Notes under the pieces: model-generated
What the model saw: only the letters and a program-made list of their open reading frames with translations
Told to the model about the DNA's origin: nothing
Database searches by the model: none
DNA from: Myrica gale
Taxonomy: Eukaryota > Streptophyta > Magnoliopsida > Fagales > Myricaceae
Length of the DNA: 64,000 nucleotides
Assembly: GCA_963930655.1 (NCBI GenBank)
Contig: OZ005618.1
Location: 21,426,501-21,490,500 of the forward strand
Direction: 5' to 3'
Part shown: positions 45,125-54,539 of the stretch, piece by piece
Layout: each line of letters opens with the position of its first letter
How positions within the stretch are numbered: position 1 is the stretch's first letter
Made by a program: the position numbers and the translations under genes

Positions 45125-46423
45125 TCAGACAATAAAACTATAGCAGCGGTTTTTTAACGGCGGTCTATCGCAACGGTTTTCGGAACATGGTACTGGCGTC
45201 GAAGTAGAACTGGTGCACAAAGTCTGGTTGCTGCTACAAAACTTGGTAGTACTGCCCCCACAAAGTACGTCCCCACCTAATCCATTACCCACCACCATTA
45301 GAGACAGTGACAAAGGGACAAAGAGTGAACCCCAAAGAGAGAAAAAGCTAATAAGAGACAGCGAAGAGAGTTGGGACCTGTGCAGCTCTTACCGGAATGG
45401 GAAAGGCCGAGGCCATTTTCCGAAGCCTCCTAAAACCCTAAAAAAAAGAAGAGAGAAACAGAGAGCAGCTTCCGAATCAAAACCCGGAAGAAGATCCAAT
45501 GTCCCTCACCTCTCAAGATCTGAAACACACACTACACGCCACCACCACCAAACAAAATCTCATTTATCTCATTAAGATTCGGAAGCAAAGTGCGTAGAGA
45601 AATACCGTATATCAAAATGCAAACAAAGAGATCTGAGAAATGGCGCTGCTTTAGAGATAGAAATTACTTTAGGGCGCGCGTGGGGAATGGAATTTAGGGT
45701 GCGAGGGAGTTTTTAAGAAAGCGGAGTTTTTTTTATTTGTAGTTCTTTTAATATTAATTTTATATTTTGTAGTTATATATTTTTAGTAAATTATAATTTG
45801 TATGATTTGTACATTATGTGTATTTTAATTGTATAAGTTAAATTCACAATATCTTTTTTAGAAATAAATAATATGTCCTAATTAATTAGTCTTATATTAC
45901 AAATTATTGAACTATAATTGTTAATCATAATCAATAAAATATTTAATTACCATAATTACAAATATATGTGCTCATTATAATCATATGATAATAGATGTCT
46001 AACCTACTTAGATTTAGTCAACAAAAATATAATTATCAGAACAATCATAGATATAATTTTCATAATATTATTTCTAATTCCATATAACAACTTCAATTTT
46101 CATTAAACTCCTTTTGATTCCATATTTTATTATGTAGGTCTCCTAAAATGTTTTTTAAACACATGAAAAAATAAAAACATGTATTAAAAGGAATAAAATA
46201 GTCTATGAAATAATTATTAACATTAAATAAAATATATTTTTGACCGCCGCTAAAGGGGGTATATAGCGGCGGTCGGTGACCGCTGCTAAAAAGACCGCCG
46301 CTATAGACCCCCTTTAGCAGTGTTCTTCAAAAAACGCCGTAAAAACACAATTTAGCGGCGTTTTTACCCTTTAGCGGCGTTTTTAGCGACCGATGCTAAA
46401 GACCTATTTTTTTGTAGTGATGG
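45125..46423. mobile_element. CACTA-like element, right end clear
   Basis: The right end reads (reverse-complemented) TCACTACAAAAAAATAGGTC, the CACTA signature. Just inside, 46243-46398 is a dense array of GCGGCGGTC / AGCGGCGTTTTT units in both orientations, like the subterminal repeats bound by CACTA transposition proteins. Related units occur at 45143-45175 (AGCAGCGGTTTTTTAACGGC), suggesting that the left subterminal region starts near 45125, but a clean CACTA left end is absent. Between them lies a gene-leader-like segment (45200-45700, with AAACCCTAA) that may be captured sequence. Left limit uncertain. Confidence 0.5.
46243..46398. repeat. Clustered GCGGCGGTC subterminal repeats
   Basis: At least seven GC-rich units in direct and inverted orientation within 156 bases, in otherwise very AT-rich DNA. 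They can fold into several alternative stems. Confidence 0.75.
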
Positions 46424-46499
46424 TTGATAATCAAAAAGTTGTAGATAAACCATGTGCCCTTCTCATTGGCCTAATTTGTTGAAAAATTGGACAAAACCA

Positions 46500-46690
46500 A
46501 TTATCACTTTTCTTGGCTATTTGCATGAGCCCATCAGTGTCGCAGGTTTTGCATTTGCTTGACATCTTTCTCAGTCACCACTTCGCAAGTTGTCATGCAC
46601 CAATCCATCAGACATGAACATCATTTAGAAATTTCATTATACTTTTAGTCCAACAGCATAGTTCCTCCCACTACTTAATTACGTAGATGC
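46500..46690. repeat. Duplicated segment, partner at 51130-51290
   Basis: The blocks CATGAGCCCATCAGTGT and CATGAACCCATCAGTAT open a roughly 170-base direct repeat that includes CAGGTTTTGCATTTGCTTGA-type sequence, CACCACTTCGCAAGTTGTCA and CCCACTACTTAATTACGTAG. It is part of the duplication cluster around the RING gene. Confidence 0.75.
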
Positions 46691-46770
46691 CCAAGATAGG
46701 GACATCTAACTCCGCTTTATATTATCTTTCCAGGAGTAAGGATAATACTTTATCCACCAATTAATTATAA

Positions 46771-47138
46771 GGATTAATTACACTTTATACTTATCACATT
46801 TTGTATTTTTTTATTATTATTATTTTAGAGACATTGTTGATTTTAAATACTTTGAATAATCTATTAAATTTTTTTATTAATTTAGACGAAAAAATATTTT
46901 TTTGTGTAAAATTATAATTTTATCCCTATAATTTTTTTATCTTAATCATTGTATGAGGATAAAAGCGAGATTTTTAGGCTAAAAAATAAATTTTCGTCCA
47001 AACTGACGAAAAATTTTAACGTATGTTGCAAAGTGCCAGAAATCAATAGTTGATGAGTGCAATATGACAAAAAAAAGATTTGAGTGCAAAGTATCAAGAA
47101 TCTCATAGTTCGAGTGTGCAAAGTGTATTTAACCCTAG
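46771..47138. mobile_element. Hairpin MITE (ACACTTTGCAC family)
   Basis: The left arm starts near TTAATTACACTTTATACTT and the right arm, reverse-complemented, GGTTAAATACACTTTGCACA. The arms pair imperfectly to a centre containing TTAGACGAAAAA / TTCGTCCAAACTG. It is related to the elements at 49195 and 53716. No coding. Confidence 0.6.
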
Positions 47139-47162
47139 TTATAAAGAAAAAATATTTTATAG

Positions 47163-47430
47163 TAAAATACACTTTTCATCCATCAATTGTTGAGATTTTA
47201 CACTTTACATCTTGAATTATAAATTTCGTTATATTAATTCGACCCTCAATTATCAATATTATACACTTACCATCTTCTACTATTAATTTGGACATAAATT
47301 AATATTTTTAATTAGTAAAATGACAACTTCACCGCCTTCGAAAATATCACGGTCCAAAAAAAATATAGAGATAAAGTCGTGATTTTACCTATTCCGTAAA
47401 AATGGTCGAAATGAATTTTTATCGATCTCT
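47163..47430. mobile_element. Partial hairpin-MITE sequence
   Basis: It begins AAAATACACTTTTCATCC directly beside the previous element, followed by family-like phrases (TTGAGATTTTACACTTTACA, AATTTGGACATAAATT). Only one arm is clear. Confidence 0.4.
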
Positions 47431-49194
47431 AGGTGTGGAGAAAAAGCAAATCCGTTTGGAGTAGGTTTTGAGAATCTTGCCATGCTGTTGGAGAATCAAA
47501 TCAGAAGTAAGGCACTTAGAAAAACAAAAAGAAAAACAAAAAATCAGAAGTAAGGCATTGTGGGTAATTAAGTTGCAAGCTTAACCTGCCCATTGATGCA
47601 GCAAGTCTTGGGTGGCGTCCTTTATCCAAGTGAAGGTTAGGTAGCAAACTTAGGGTTGGTGGCACTAGCTTGGACTAAAAGACTCACTAGTTTAGACTAA
47701 AAGAGTGAAGTCTCCCCCTTTTTCCAATTTGGTGGGTCCTTCAACTTCTTTTGGGTTCTTTATACTTCTGATTCTATTGAAGATCTACCTAAGGAGCTAA
47801 TTGGGTATTATAAGGACCAATAAGGTAGGATTACCATGTATTCGTTTAAATTAATTTCTTCTTGGGTCTGGTATATCTTGTTTGTTTGGTTGTCGGTTTT
47901 GGTTCGTTGTGTTAGTTGGATTAGCTGTAACCACAGCTTTCCTCCGCCACAAGTAAAAACTGTCATATGCTAAACATGGATGAAGGATGGAGATGATACT
48001 CTGTCCATATGTCAAGCTTTTAATGTTTTAATGTTCCAATTCTAGTTTATGTGGTCTGGTTTAAGGCCAAAAGTTCAAATAAATTAGGTTGTTTATACCC
48101 AGACAGAACAACAGAGAAGCATCCCTCCATTAGAGATAGATGTTGGATCGAAGCTGGTCAGATGCTTTGGAGAAAATTATTTTAAAAAAAAGTTCCAAAT
48201 TGGTTAGAGAAAAAGGCAATGCAGAAACACAAGTATAGAGAGAATCTGAGAGATTGAATTCATGTAAAGAAGGGGCCACTAGCTTAGTATTTAGAAAAGA
48301 ATGATACAAGAGGAAGAGCAAGAAAATCATGTCAGCAACATTGTTCAGAAGTCATCAATGGCTGCATAAACCAGCAGTTCCGTCGCCAGGAAACCAGGAT
48401 ACCAAACTAACTACAATTGTATTATTCCATGAAGGTCTTTCTAGCAATTTTTTATTTTATTTTTTTGCTTCTTAGAGCCACATGGTTTAAACTTCTAAAT
48501 CCGTCCCAACCTCGCCAAGATGCTGCTGATGCTTGGCAGCAGCCTTATCAGCTGCCTCCCATTTGAGTGCCCTCTTCGCTCGTCGTCCAGTTCTCTTTGC
48601 TCCCCCTTGTCGGTTCTCGCGATGAACCACACCAGAGTCCTAGAACTTTGAACGAGAGACTGGCCTTGCTTCTTGACGTACGGCCTGCCCTGACATAACC
48701 ATTATCTCCCCATCTTCGGTTACCAATGAATACTCGATGAACTCCTGAAGTAAACTTCATCCAGATCATCTTCCTCGTCCTCCTCGTATTCATATGGATA
48801 ATACTCTTCATGAAAGTCATAAACCTCCTCCCGCTTATCCACAATCAAGAGAAAGGGCAACAAAAAAAATACTTACCTAAACAAGATTATAAACACTTGT
48901 TTTCAATAGGATATTACAGACCATTCATATCTCATGAGATTAGAACCCTGATAAATTTGTACATTATAACATGTCAACCAGCAATGATCTGGAGAAGGAC
49001 AAAAGATATACCACATCGAAGAACCAAAAAAAATAGATACTAGCCGAAGATAAAAACCTCGGTGAAAAGCATGCATTCTCTACCTTTCCTCTCTTCCCAA
49101 TCTATCTCAGTTAAATCCAAGGCTTTTCATTCCCCATACTTGTAGTTATAGCTTTAAAATTCTTTTTTCCTTGTTTTGTAGTGTTTTTTTTTTT

Positions 49195-49545
49195 AAATAA
49201 ATACACTTTGCACCCTCTACTAGGAGGTCTTAACATTTTGCACCTCTATCTATTATTTTTATCATATTGCACTCACACGGTACTACTAATTTTAGATACT
49301 TTGCATGCTCCGTTAAATGTTTCCGTCAGTTTAGATGAAAAATTATTTCTAACCTAAAATTATGATGTTACACTCATAAATAATCACGACAAAAAAATGG
49401 GACAAAATTATCATTTTGAGCACCAAAAAATCATTTTCCATTCAAATTATCAAAAAATAAAGTGTTTGAAACAATAGTTAATAGGTGGTATATGACAAAA
49501 TTAATAGATGAAAGTGTAAAGTGTCTACCCTCATAATTGGAAGGT
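49195..49545. mobile_element. Hairpin MITE (ACACTTTGCAC family)
   Basis: The left arm reads AAATACACTTTGCACCCTCT and the right arm, reverse-complemented, GTAGACACTTTACACTTTCA. The centre contains TCCGTCAGTTTAGATGAAAA and its diverged complement. It lies within intron 2 sequence of RING duplicate C. Confidence 0.6.
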
Positions 49546-50006
49546 GCTAACCCTTTTCAACGGCCAGCCATCAAGATATTTGTTTGCTTCAAACTTTAAC
49601 CCAATTTATGCATACCCTTCTAGATTTTGTCTATATTAATCTTTGAATATGATTTCTCATTTCTGCTAACCTACAGTATGCCTTAAGTAGCAACCTTGAC
49701 TTGACCCAAAAGATAGGACATAATAAAACAAACTATAATGCAGAAGTTTAAAGCTTAAAAACTCCTTATTCCCATTTTTTATAACACCTTTAGCATCAAT
49801 GGTCGTTAATACTTAGAACAAACCCCATCGAATTCTACATGTCGCGCACAAACTTATAGATGCTTATCAGATTCTGTACTCTTGACAGATTGATCGTGCA
49901 CAAAAAATATGTGCAACACCATGACAACTAATATATGCCTGTGAACATTCTCAAAATTCTGGAGCCACACTGAAACTCCCAATCCCAAATCACATCATAT
50001 GACTTA

Positions 50007-50213
50007 GGGGGCGTTTGTCTCCGAAAATTTCTACCCCTCAAAATTTTCAAACAATCATAAAATAATCTCTCTCCTCATTAAATTATAAAATAATATTATA
50101 CTATTCAATTAAATCTTCTCTCTCCTCACTTTTCCATAAAATATCTATACTTTTCACAAACCCTAATACCCAAAATTTCCAAAATCCCAAAATTTCCACA
50201 AACAAACACCCCC
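50007..50213. mobile_element. Tourist-like MITE, 207 bp
   Basis: Ends GGGGGCGTTTGT and ACAAACACCCCC, flanked by the 3-bp target TTA on both sides (50004-50006, 50214-50216), as for PIF/Harbinger elements. The parental RING locus has the empty site GACTTAATTTCA at about 56260. A related copy lies at 58084-58288. Confidence 0.85.
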
Positions 50214-50366
50214 TTAATTTCAGTTATCAAATACTTTAAACCAAACTTGTGCTTTCAGTAAGAAAAAGATCAATGTCCTAATTCATGACAACACTTCTAA
50301 GCATTAAAAATACCAGTAAGCTTTATACCCACGTTTTGTGAGCCCCTAGTCATTCAATCAAGATAA

Positions 50367-50632
50367 CCCCCAAGGGTTGGTCTGGATGGTCAAGACCTGG
50401 AGCTTAAAGGTGTGTTTCTCCTGATGTCTCAAATTCGAATCCGCTCCAATGCAAACAATTACTTGGGGTCATCTCCACAGCAATACTAGATTTACCTGGT
50501 ATGTGTGGCTTGAGAAAGCTGCGAGATTTTCCGCAGCGTTAAACCCAACTCGTGCGTATACTGAGTCAGGTTCATCCGAGTTTGATGCACGTGAATGGGT
50601 GCCAGGATTTTCCTCTTTACCTAAAGAAAATA
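50367..50632 (+). mobile_element. SINE copy 2
   Basis: 266 bases starting CCCCCAAGGGTTGGTCTGGA, with box A-like GGTCTGGATGGTCAAGACC and box B-like AAATTCGAATCCGC. It ends in an A-rich tail (CTAAAGAAAATAAAG) and is flanked by AAGATAA (50360-50366 and 50633-50639). The paralogous site near 56410 reads CAATCAAGATAAAGACC without the insert, confirming both ends. Confidence 0.85.
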
Positions 50633-51129
50633 AAGATAAAGACCATATCTCATAGCTTTGAGGTCAAAGAAATCTAGATTTATAACACAAAAATTGTTTT
50701 AAAAATTACTCGCAAATCATTAAAATTTTCCATGTTACGAACTACAATAACTCCTATGATTCTTATCTTATTTTCCATGAACCGCACAACGCACATAAAA
50801 GATAAGCACTAGCAATTAAGTATTTCCAAAATGGTAACTACAGACGAATAGGAAGATTGGTTAGACAAACTAGTAAGCATGCTCGCAACCTTTTACAAGA
50901 GCAGTCTCCGGAAGCACTATCGTATCCAAACATATCGCACAGATTCCACCATGATCCTCACATCCCTTGCCCTCGATCCGTTGGCTAGCTGCTCCTCGTT
51001 CATCTCGATGACCAATGAAGACATGCATGATACGAATGATTTAGATTGAAATTCTTTCTGAAACCAAACCGAAAATTGAAAAGAGAGAATTGAAACACCG
51101 ACAAGAAACTTCCGCCAAAATACTTCTAA

Positions 51130-51290
51130 TTGCATGAACCCATCAGTATAGTAGGTTTTGCATTTGCTTGACATTTTCTCAGTCACCACTTCGCAAGTTG
51201 TCATGCACCAATCCATCAAACAGGAACATGATTTTGAAATTTCTTTTAGACTTTTAGTCCCACTACTTAATTACGTAGATGCCGTCAGTG
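51130..51290. repeat. Duplicated segment, partner at 46500-46690
   Basis: A direct repeat of the block at 46500. It lies between RING duplicates C and D and may mark a rearrangement junction. Confidence 0.75.
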
Positions 51291-51945
51291 TAAAAATCCT
51301 CTCGCATCCCTTAATATCCAATATGGTTCACTTTATGGCAGGTAGCGTATCTGGACCCTTCTTTAATTCTCTCTCTTTCTGCGGCTCCTGGCCTTCCAAA
51401 ACAAACGGGGGCTTTTTTTATTTTCATTTGTCCTGCTGGTGGGATATGAGGGCTTCTGTTTTCAGGACGACACCTTTAAAATATTTGTAAGAAAAGGTTT
51501 TAAAAAAATGGGGCAAAAATACATTTGATGAGAGATAAAAGGTCGATTAATATGTGAGAATAGCTAGTATGGGCATACGGTGGCATACTTTTTTGGTTTA
51601 GATTTTCTGGTTTCTCGTGCGCTAGTCTGTGATCAAATACGGAATCAAGAAACAATTGGTGACTCGTTTCTTATTTACAGCTTAAATGTTTACATGTTTG
51701 AGGAGAGTCTCTGCCTGCTTCCAAGAGCCACCTGGTTTAAACCTTTGATTGTGGATGAGAGGGAGGAGGTTTATGACTTTCCTGAGGAGTATTATCCATA
51801 TGAATACGAGGAGGACGAGGAAGATGATCTGTATGAAGTTTACTTCAGTAGTTCATCGTTCGAAGTTCGAAGTTCCAGGACTCTGGTGCTAGTTCATCTC
51901 GAGAACCGACAAGGGGGACAGCAAAGAGTGCTAGGCCACAGGTGA
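51283..51945 (+). pseudogene. RING-gene duplicate D, inverted fragment
   Basis: A plus-strand copy of the end of exon 3 (CAGTGTAAAAATCCTC), intron 3 and most of exon 4 of the RING gene, opposite in orientation to both parent and duplicate C. Exon 4 is readable (MFEESLCLL, WFKPLIVDEREEVYDFPEEY, EEDEEDDLYEVYFSSSS) but a deletion after SSSS shifts the frame, giving VLGHR at the end. The RING domain itself is absent. Confidence 0.85.
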
Positions 51946-52270
51946 AGATGATGTAATAAAAGGTGTAAAATGTATGAAATCAATAGTTGGTGGATACGAA
52001 ATGCTAAAATCCCTAAAGTTAGAGAGTGCAAAAATGTATTAATTTATCCATAACTAAGTTATAGATAATATAACAAAGAAACAAAAATAACCTAAAAGCC
52101 ATGTGTTGGAGAACACCAAAAATAATACCCTTGATCCAATAGATACTTTGTCCATATGTCACGTTTTAATGTTTTAATGTTTTAATGTTCTAATTCCATG
52201 GTCTGGTTTAAGGCCAAAAGTTCAAACAAAATTGGATGCTTATACCCAAACAGAACAATAGAGAAGCATC
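51946..52270. other. MITE arm and duplicated 3' flank
   Basis: 51950-52050 matches the right arm of the hairpin-MITE family (GTGTAAAATGTATGAAATCA). 52130-52270 matches the 3' flank of duplicate C (about 47995-48130). Confidence 0.5.
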
Positions 52271-52279
52271 CCACCAATA

Positions 52280-53213
52280 TATTTTTTTCTAGGTAAACGT
52301 GAATTTTATTTAATTGAGAAACTTATAACTGTAATGCATACAAACAACCTTTCGAGGCCAAAAAATATTAAAGAATAGGGACATAGGAGCATAGAGCTCA
52401 TTACAACATCATTTAAAGCTCAAAGGGCTATACAACTATGAGCCTTAAAGGCCTATTTCCAACTGGCCATAAAGGCCTCAACAAGACCGATCTAAAAGTC
52501 GTTAGGTTCAAAGCGGGTCCAAAGACCCGGAAACATATCCACCAAAAAGGACGGTGGCCGAAAGAGTTGGTAGTCAAGCTAGCACCTCGCTCTCACTTCC
52601 CCAAAAAATTGTCCACACCAACACAATAGGACAACAAGGTCCACGACAAAAGTGCTAGGGAGTGGGTAAAGGACCACCAGGACAACAGCTACAATGAAGA
52701 TTTGAGGCCACGGAATCCCGTTGAAAGAAAATTAAAAAAAAATACAACAAAACACAGGAAAAGGAAGTCGTTGACCGACCGAACTTCGGCTAGAAAACTA
52801 TGCCCCGAGAAACCACTAGAAACCACCCAAATAGAACCAAGAACGACTAGGCGTATGACCCACATTGCGCGCGTGGCTGCCTGTGGGAGTCCACGCCGCC
52901 GGCCAACGGTGACCAAAATCAGCAAGATCTTACATGAGCTTAGGAGTCCATCCCCGACGCGCGTGGTCTCCGACGTCCTCCTGGAACGACGAGATCTAGA
53001 GATGAAAGCAACCACAAAGGAGGCCCAAATAGGAGAAGAGATAGGGTGGTTATGGTGTATTCCAGCCAGGAGAGGGAGGGGAAGGAGGGGAGGACGGCAG
53101 GTGGAGCAGAAGCTCCTCCCATCGCTGATCACAAAGAGGGTAGAGAGGAGTCGGGCGAAGAAGGAAAAATTCTAGAGGGAGAACACGGGTCATTTCTTTA
53201 TGTATTTAACTGT
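52280..53213 (-). mobile_element. Retroposed insertion with 17-bp target duplication
   Basis: 934 bases flanked by 17-base direct repeats that differ once: GAAGCATCCCACCAATA (52263-52279) and GAAGCATCCCGCCAATA (53214-53230). On the minus strand it ends in an A-rich tail (AGAAAAAAATA). Long duplications plus a 3' A-tail are the signature of LINE-mediated retroposition. The paralogous flank at 48110-48140 is unoccupied. Minus-strand residues 1-147 of one open frame (53132-52689) are Leu/Ser-rich and unlike reverse transcriptase. The source, a 5'-truncated LINE or a retroposed host transcript, is not identified. GC content exceeds that of the surroundings. Confidence 0.75.
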
Positions 53214-53231
53214 GAAGCATCCCGCCAATAG

Positions 53232-53494
53232 AGATACATGTTGGATCGAAGTTGGTCAGATGCTTTGGAGAAAGTTATTTTTTAAAAAAAAAATAAGTTC
53301 CAAATTGGTTAGAGAAAAAGAAATACAGAAACACAAGTGGAGAGATTAATTCTTGTAAAGAAAGGGCACTAGCTTAGTACTTAGAAAATAATGATACAAG
53401 AGGGAGAGCAAGCGAATCATGCCAGCAACATTGTTAAGAAGTCATCAATGACTGCATAAACCAGCAGTTTCATCGCCTGGAAATCAGAATACGC
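53232..53494. repeat. Duplicated 3' flank of the RING locus
   Basis: Aligns with 48133-48395 (GTTGGATCGAAGTTGGTCAG versus GTTGGATCGAAGCTGGTCAG, and CAGCAACATTGTTAAGAAGT). It continues the match interrupted by the retroposed insertion. Confidence 0.8.
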
Positions 53495-54263
53495 GTATGC
53501 AAACCCTGATCAGTAAAAATATTCACGGAATGTTGTGAAATTTGAACTGATTGGAATTTTATTGAATTTTGTAAAAATGGAGTGAGAAAGGTCGAAGTTT
53601 AGGATAATTGATAAAAAAAAATGAAAAAATAGATTATTTGAGTGAATTTTTCATTTTATAATAGAAAGAGAATTTTAGATTTTTCTTTTTGTAAACACAT
53701 GTGAAAACTTAAAATGGTTAAATACACTTTGCCCTCTTATATTTAAGGTCATTTACACTTTGTCCCCTTATATTTATGGTCATTTACATTTTGCACCCCG
53801 ATGTATCATTTTTGACACATTAGACCTCTTAACTTACACATTTTTTTCAATTAGGACCTCATACCTAAATTGTCTGTCAATTTAGACGGATTCCGTCAAA
53901 ATATTTACACATTGCTCCCTTATTTTTGGGGTATGTACACATTATCCCCTTATCTTCGAAGGTATGTACACATTGCCCCCCTTATCTTTGGGGGCATTTA
54001 CACATTGCACCCCACGTTTTGACGGAATCCGTCTAAATTGATGAGCAATTTGAGTACGGTCCATATCAAAAAATGTGTAAGTTAAGATGTCCAATGTGTC
54101 AAAAATAATACATCGAGGTGCAAAGTATAAATTACATTTAAGATAAGGGGGTAAAGTATACTTAACCCAACTAAAAAAGTTCAAAATTTGTGACTAAATT
54201 TATGTTTGCATCTAAAACTTCTCAAGCACTCCAAATACAAATTTCAACTTTGCAAAAGCGTAA
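53495..54263. mobile_element. Insertion absent from the sister locus, with nested MITE
   Basis: Relative to duplicate C (48395-48415) this stretch is extra. Its ends, TACGCGTATGCAAAC and (reverse-complemented) TTTACGCTTTTGCAAAG, are similar, suggesting a MITE of unknown family. A second hairpin MITE (53716-54168) sits inside it. Confidence 0.45.
53716..54168. mobile_element. Hairpin MITE (ACACTTTGCAC family), nested
   Basis: Left end GGTTAAATACACTTTGCCC; right end, reverse-complemented, GGGTTAAGTATACTTTACCC. The arms pair over about 170 bases, including ATGTATCATTTTTGACACAT and AATTTAGACGGATTCCGTCA. Flanks AACTTAAAAT and AACTAAAAAA could be a degenerate 9-10 bp duplication, which would fit Mutator-like mobilisation. 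Confidence 0.7.
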
Positions 54264-54539
54264 AATAATTGTGTTATTCCATGAAGGTCTTTCCAGCAAT
54301 TTTTTCTTATTTTTTTTCTTGTTAAACTTATAAATCATGAATGACTACATACACCAGCGATCCATCACCTGGTCAACAGGTTACCAAACTAACTACTATG
54401 TCATTATTTCACAAATGTCTTTTAACCTTTTTTTCTCTCTAAGAGGGGATTTACATTATTTCACAAAGTTAGAAGCAGGGAAATACTGTAAATGGGGACA
54501 TACACTTGTGGCCCAGCTTATGTACACAAGAAGATGGCC

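Larger units (their letters stand above)
47940..51113 (-). pseudogene. RING-gene duplicate C, internally deleted
   Basis: A minus-strand copy of the RING locus (parent 54540-57488) with its 3' flank (47940-48480 matches 52100-53500). The exon 4 tail is at about 48520-48845. The segment corresponding to parental 54895-56045 (exon 3, intron 3 and the start of exon 4) is deleted at a short ATCAA homology. Intron 2 is then present (48850-50870), as is exon 2 (about 50890-50985), fused to the start of exon 1 with intron 1 missing, which shifts the frame. It carries a MITE (50007-50213) and a SINE (50367-50632) that the parent lacks. It cannot encode the RING protein. Confidence 0.85.

Noticed and set aside
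45213..45575. A 120-codon plus-strand frame upstream of the C2 gene
   Set aside because: Composition is that of a leader or captured promoter region with AAACCCTAA; no domain, and it lies inside the CACTA-like unit.
52702..53175. A 157-codon plus-strand frame rich in Arg and Lys
   Set aside because: It runs antisense to the retroposed insert's A-tail orientation and shows no domain.
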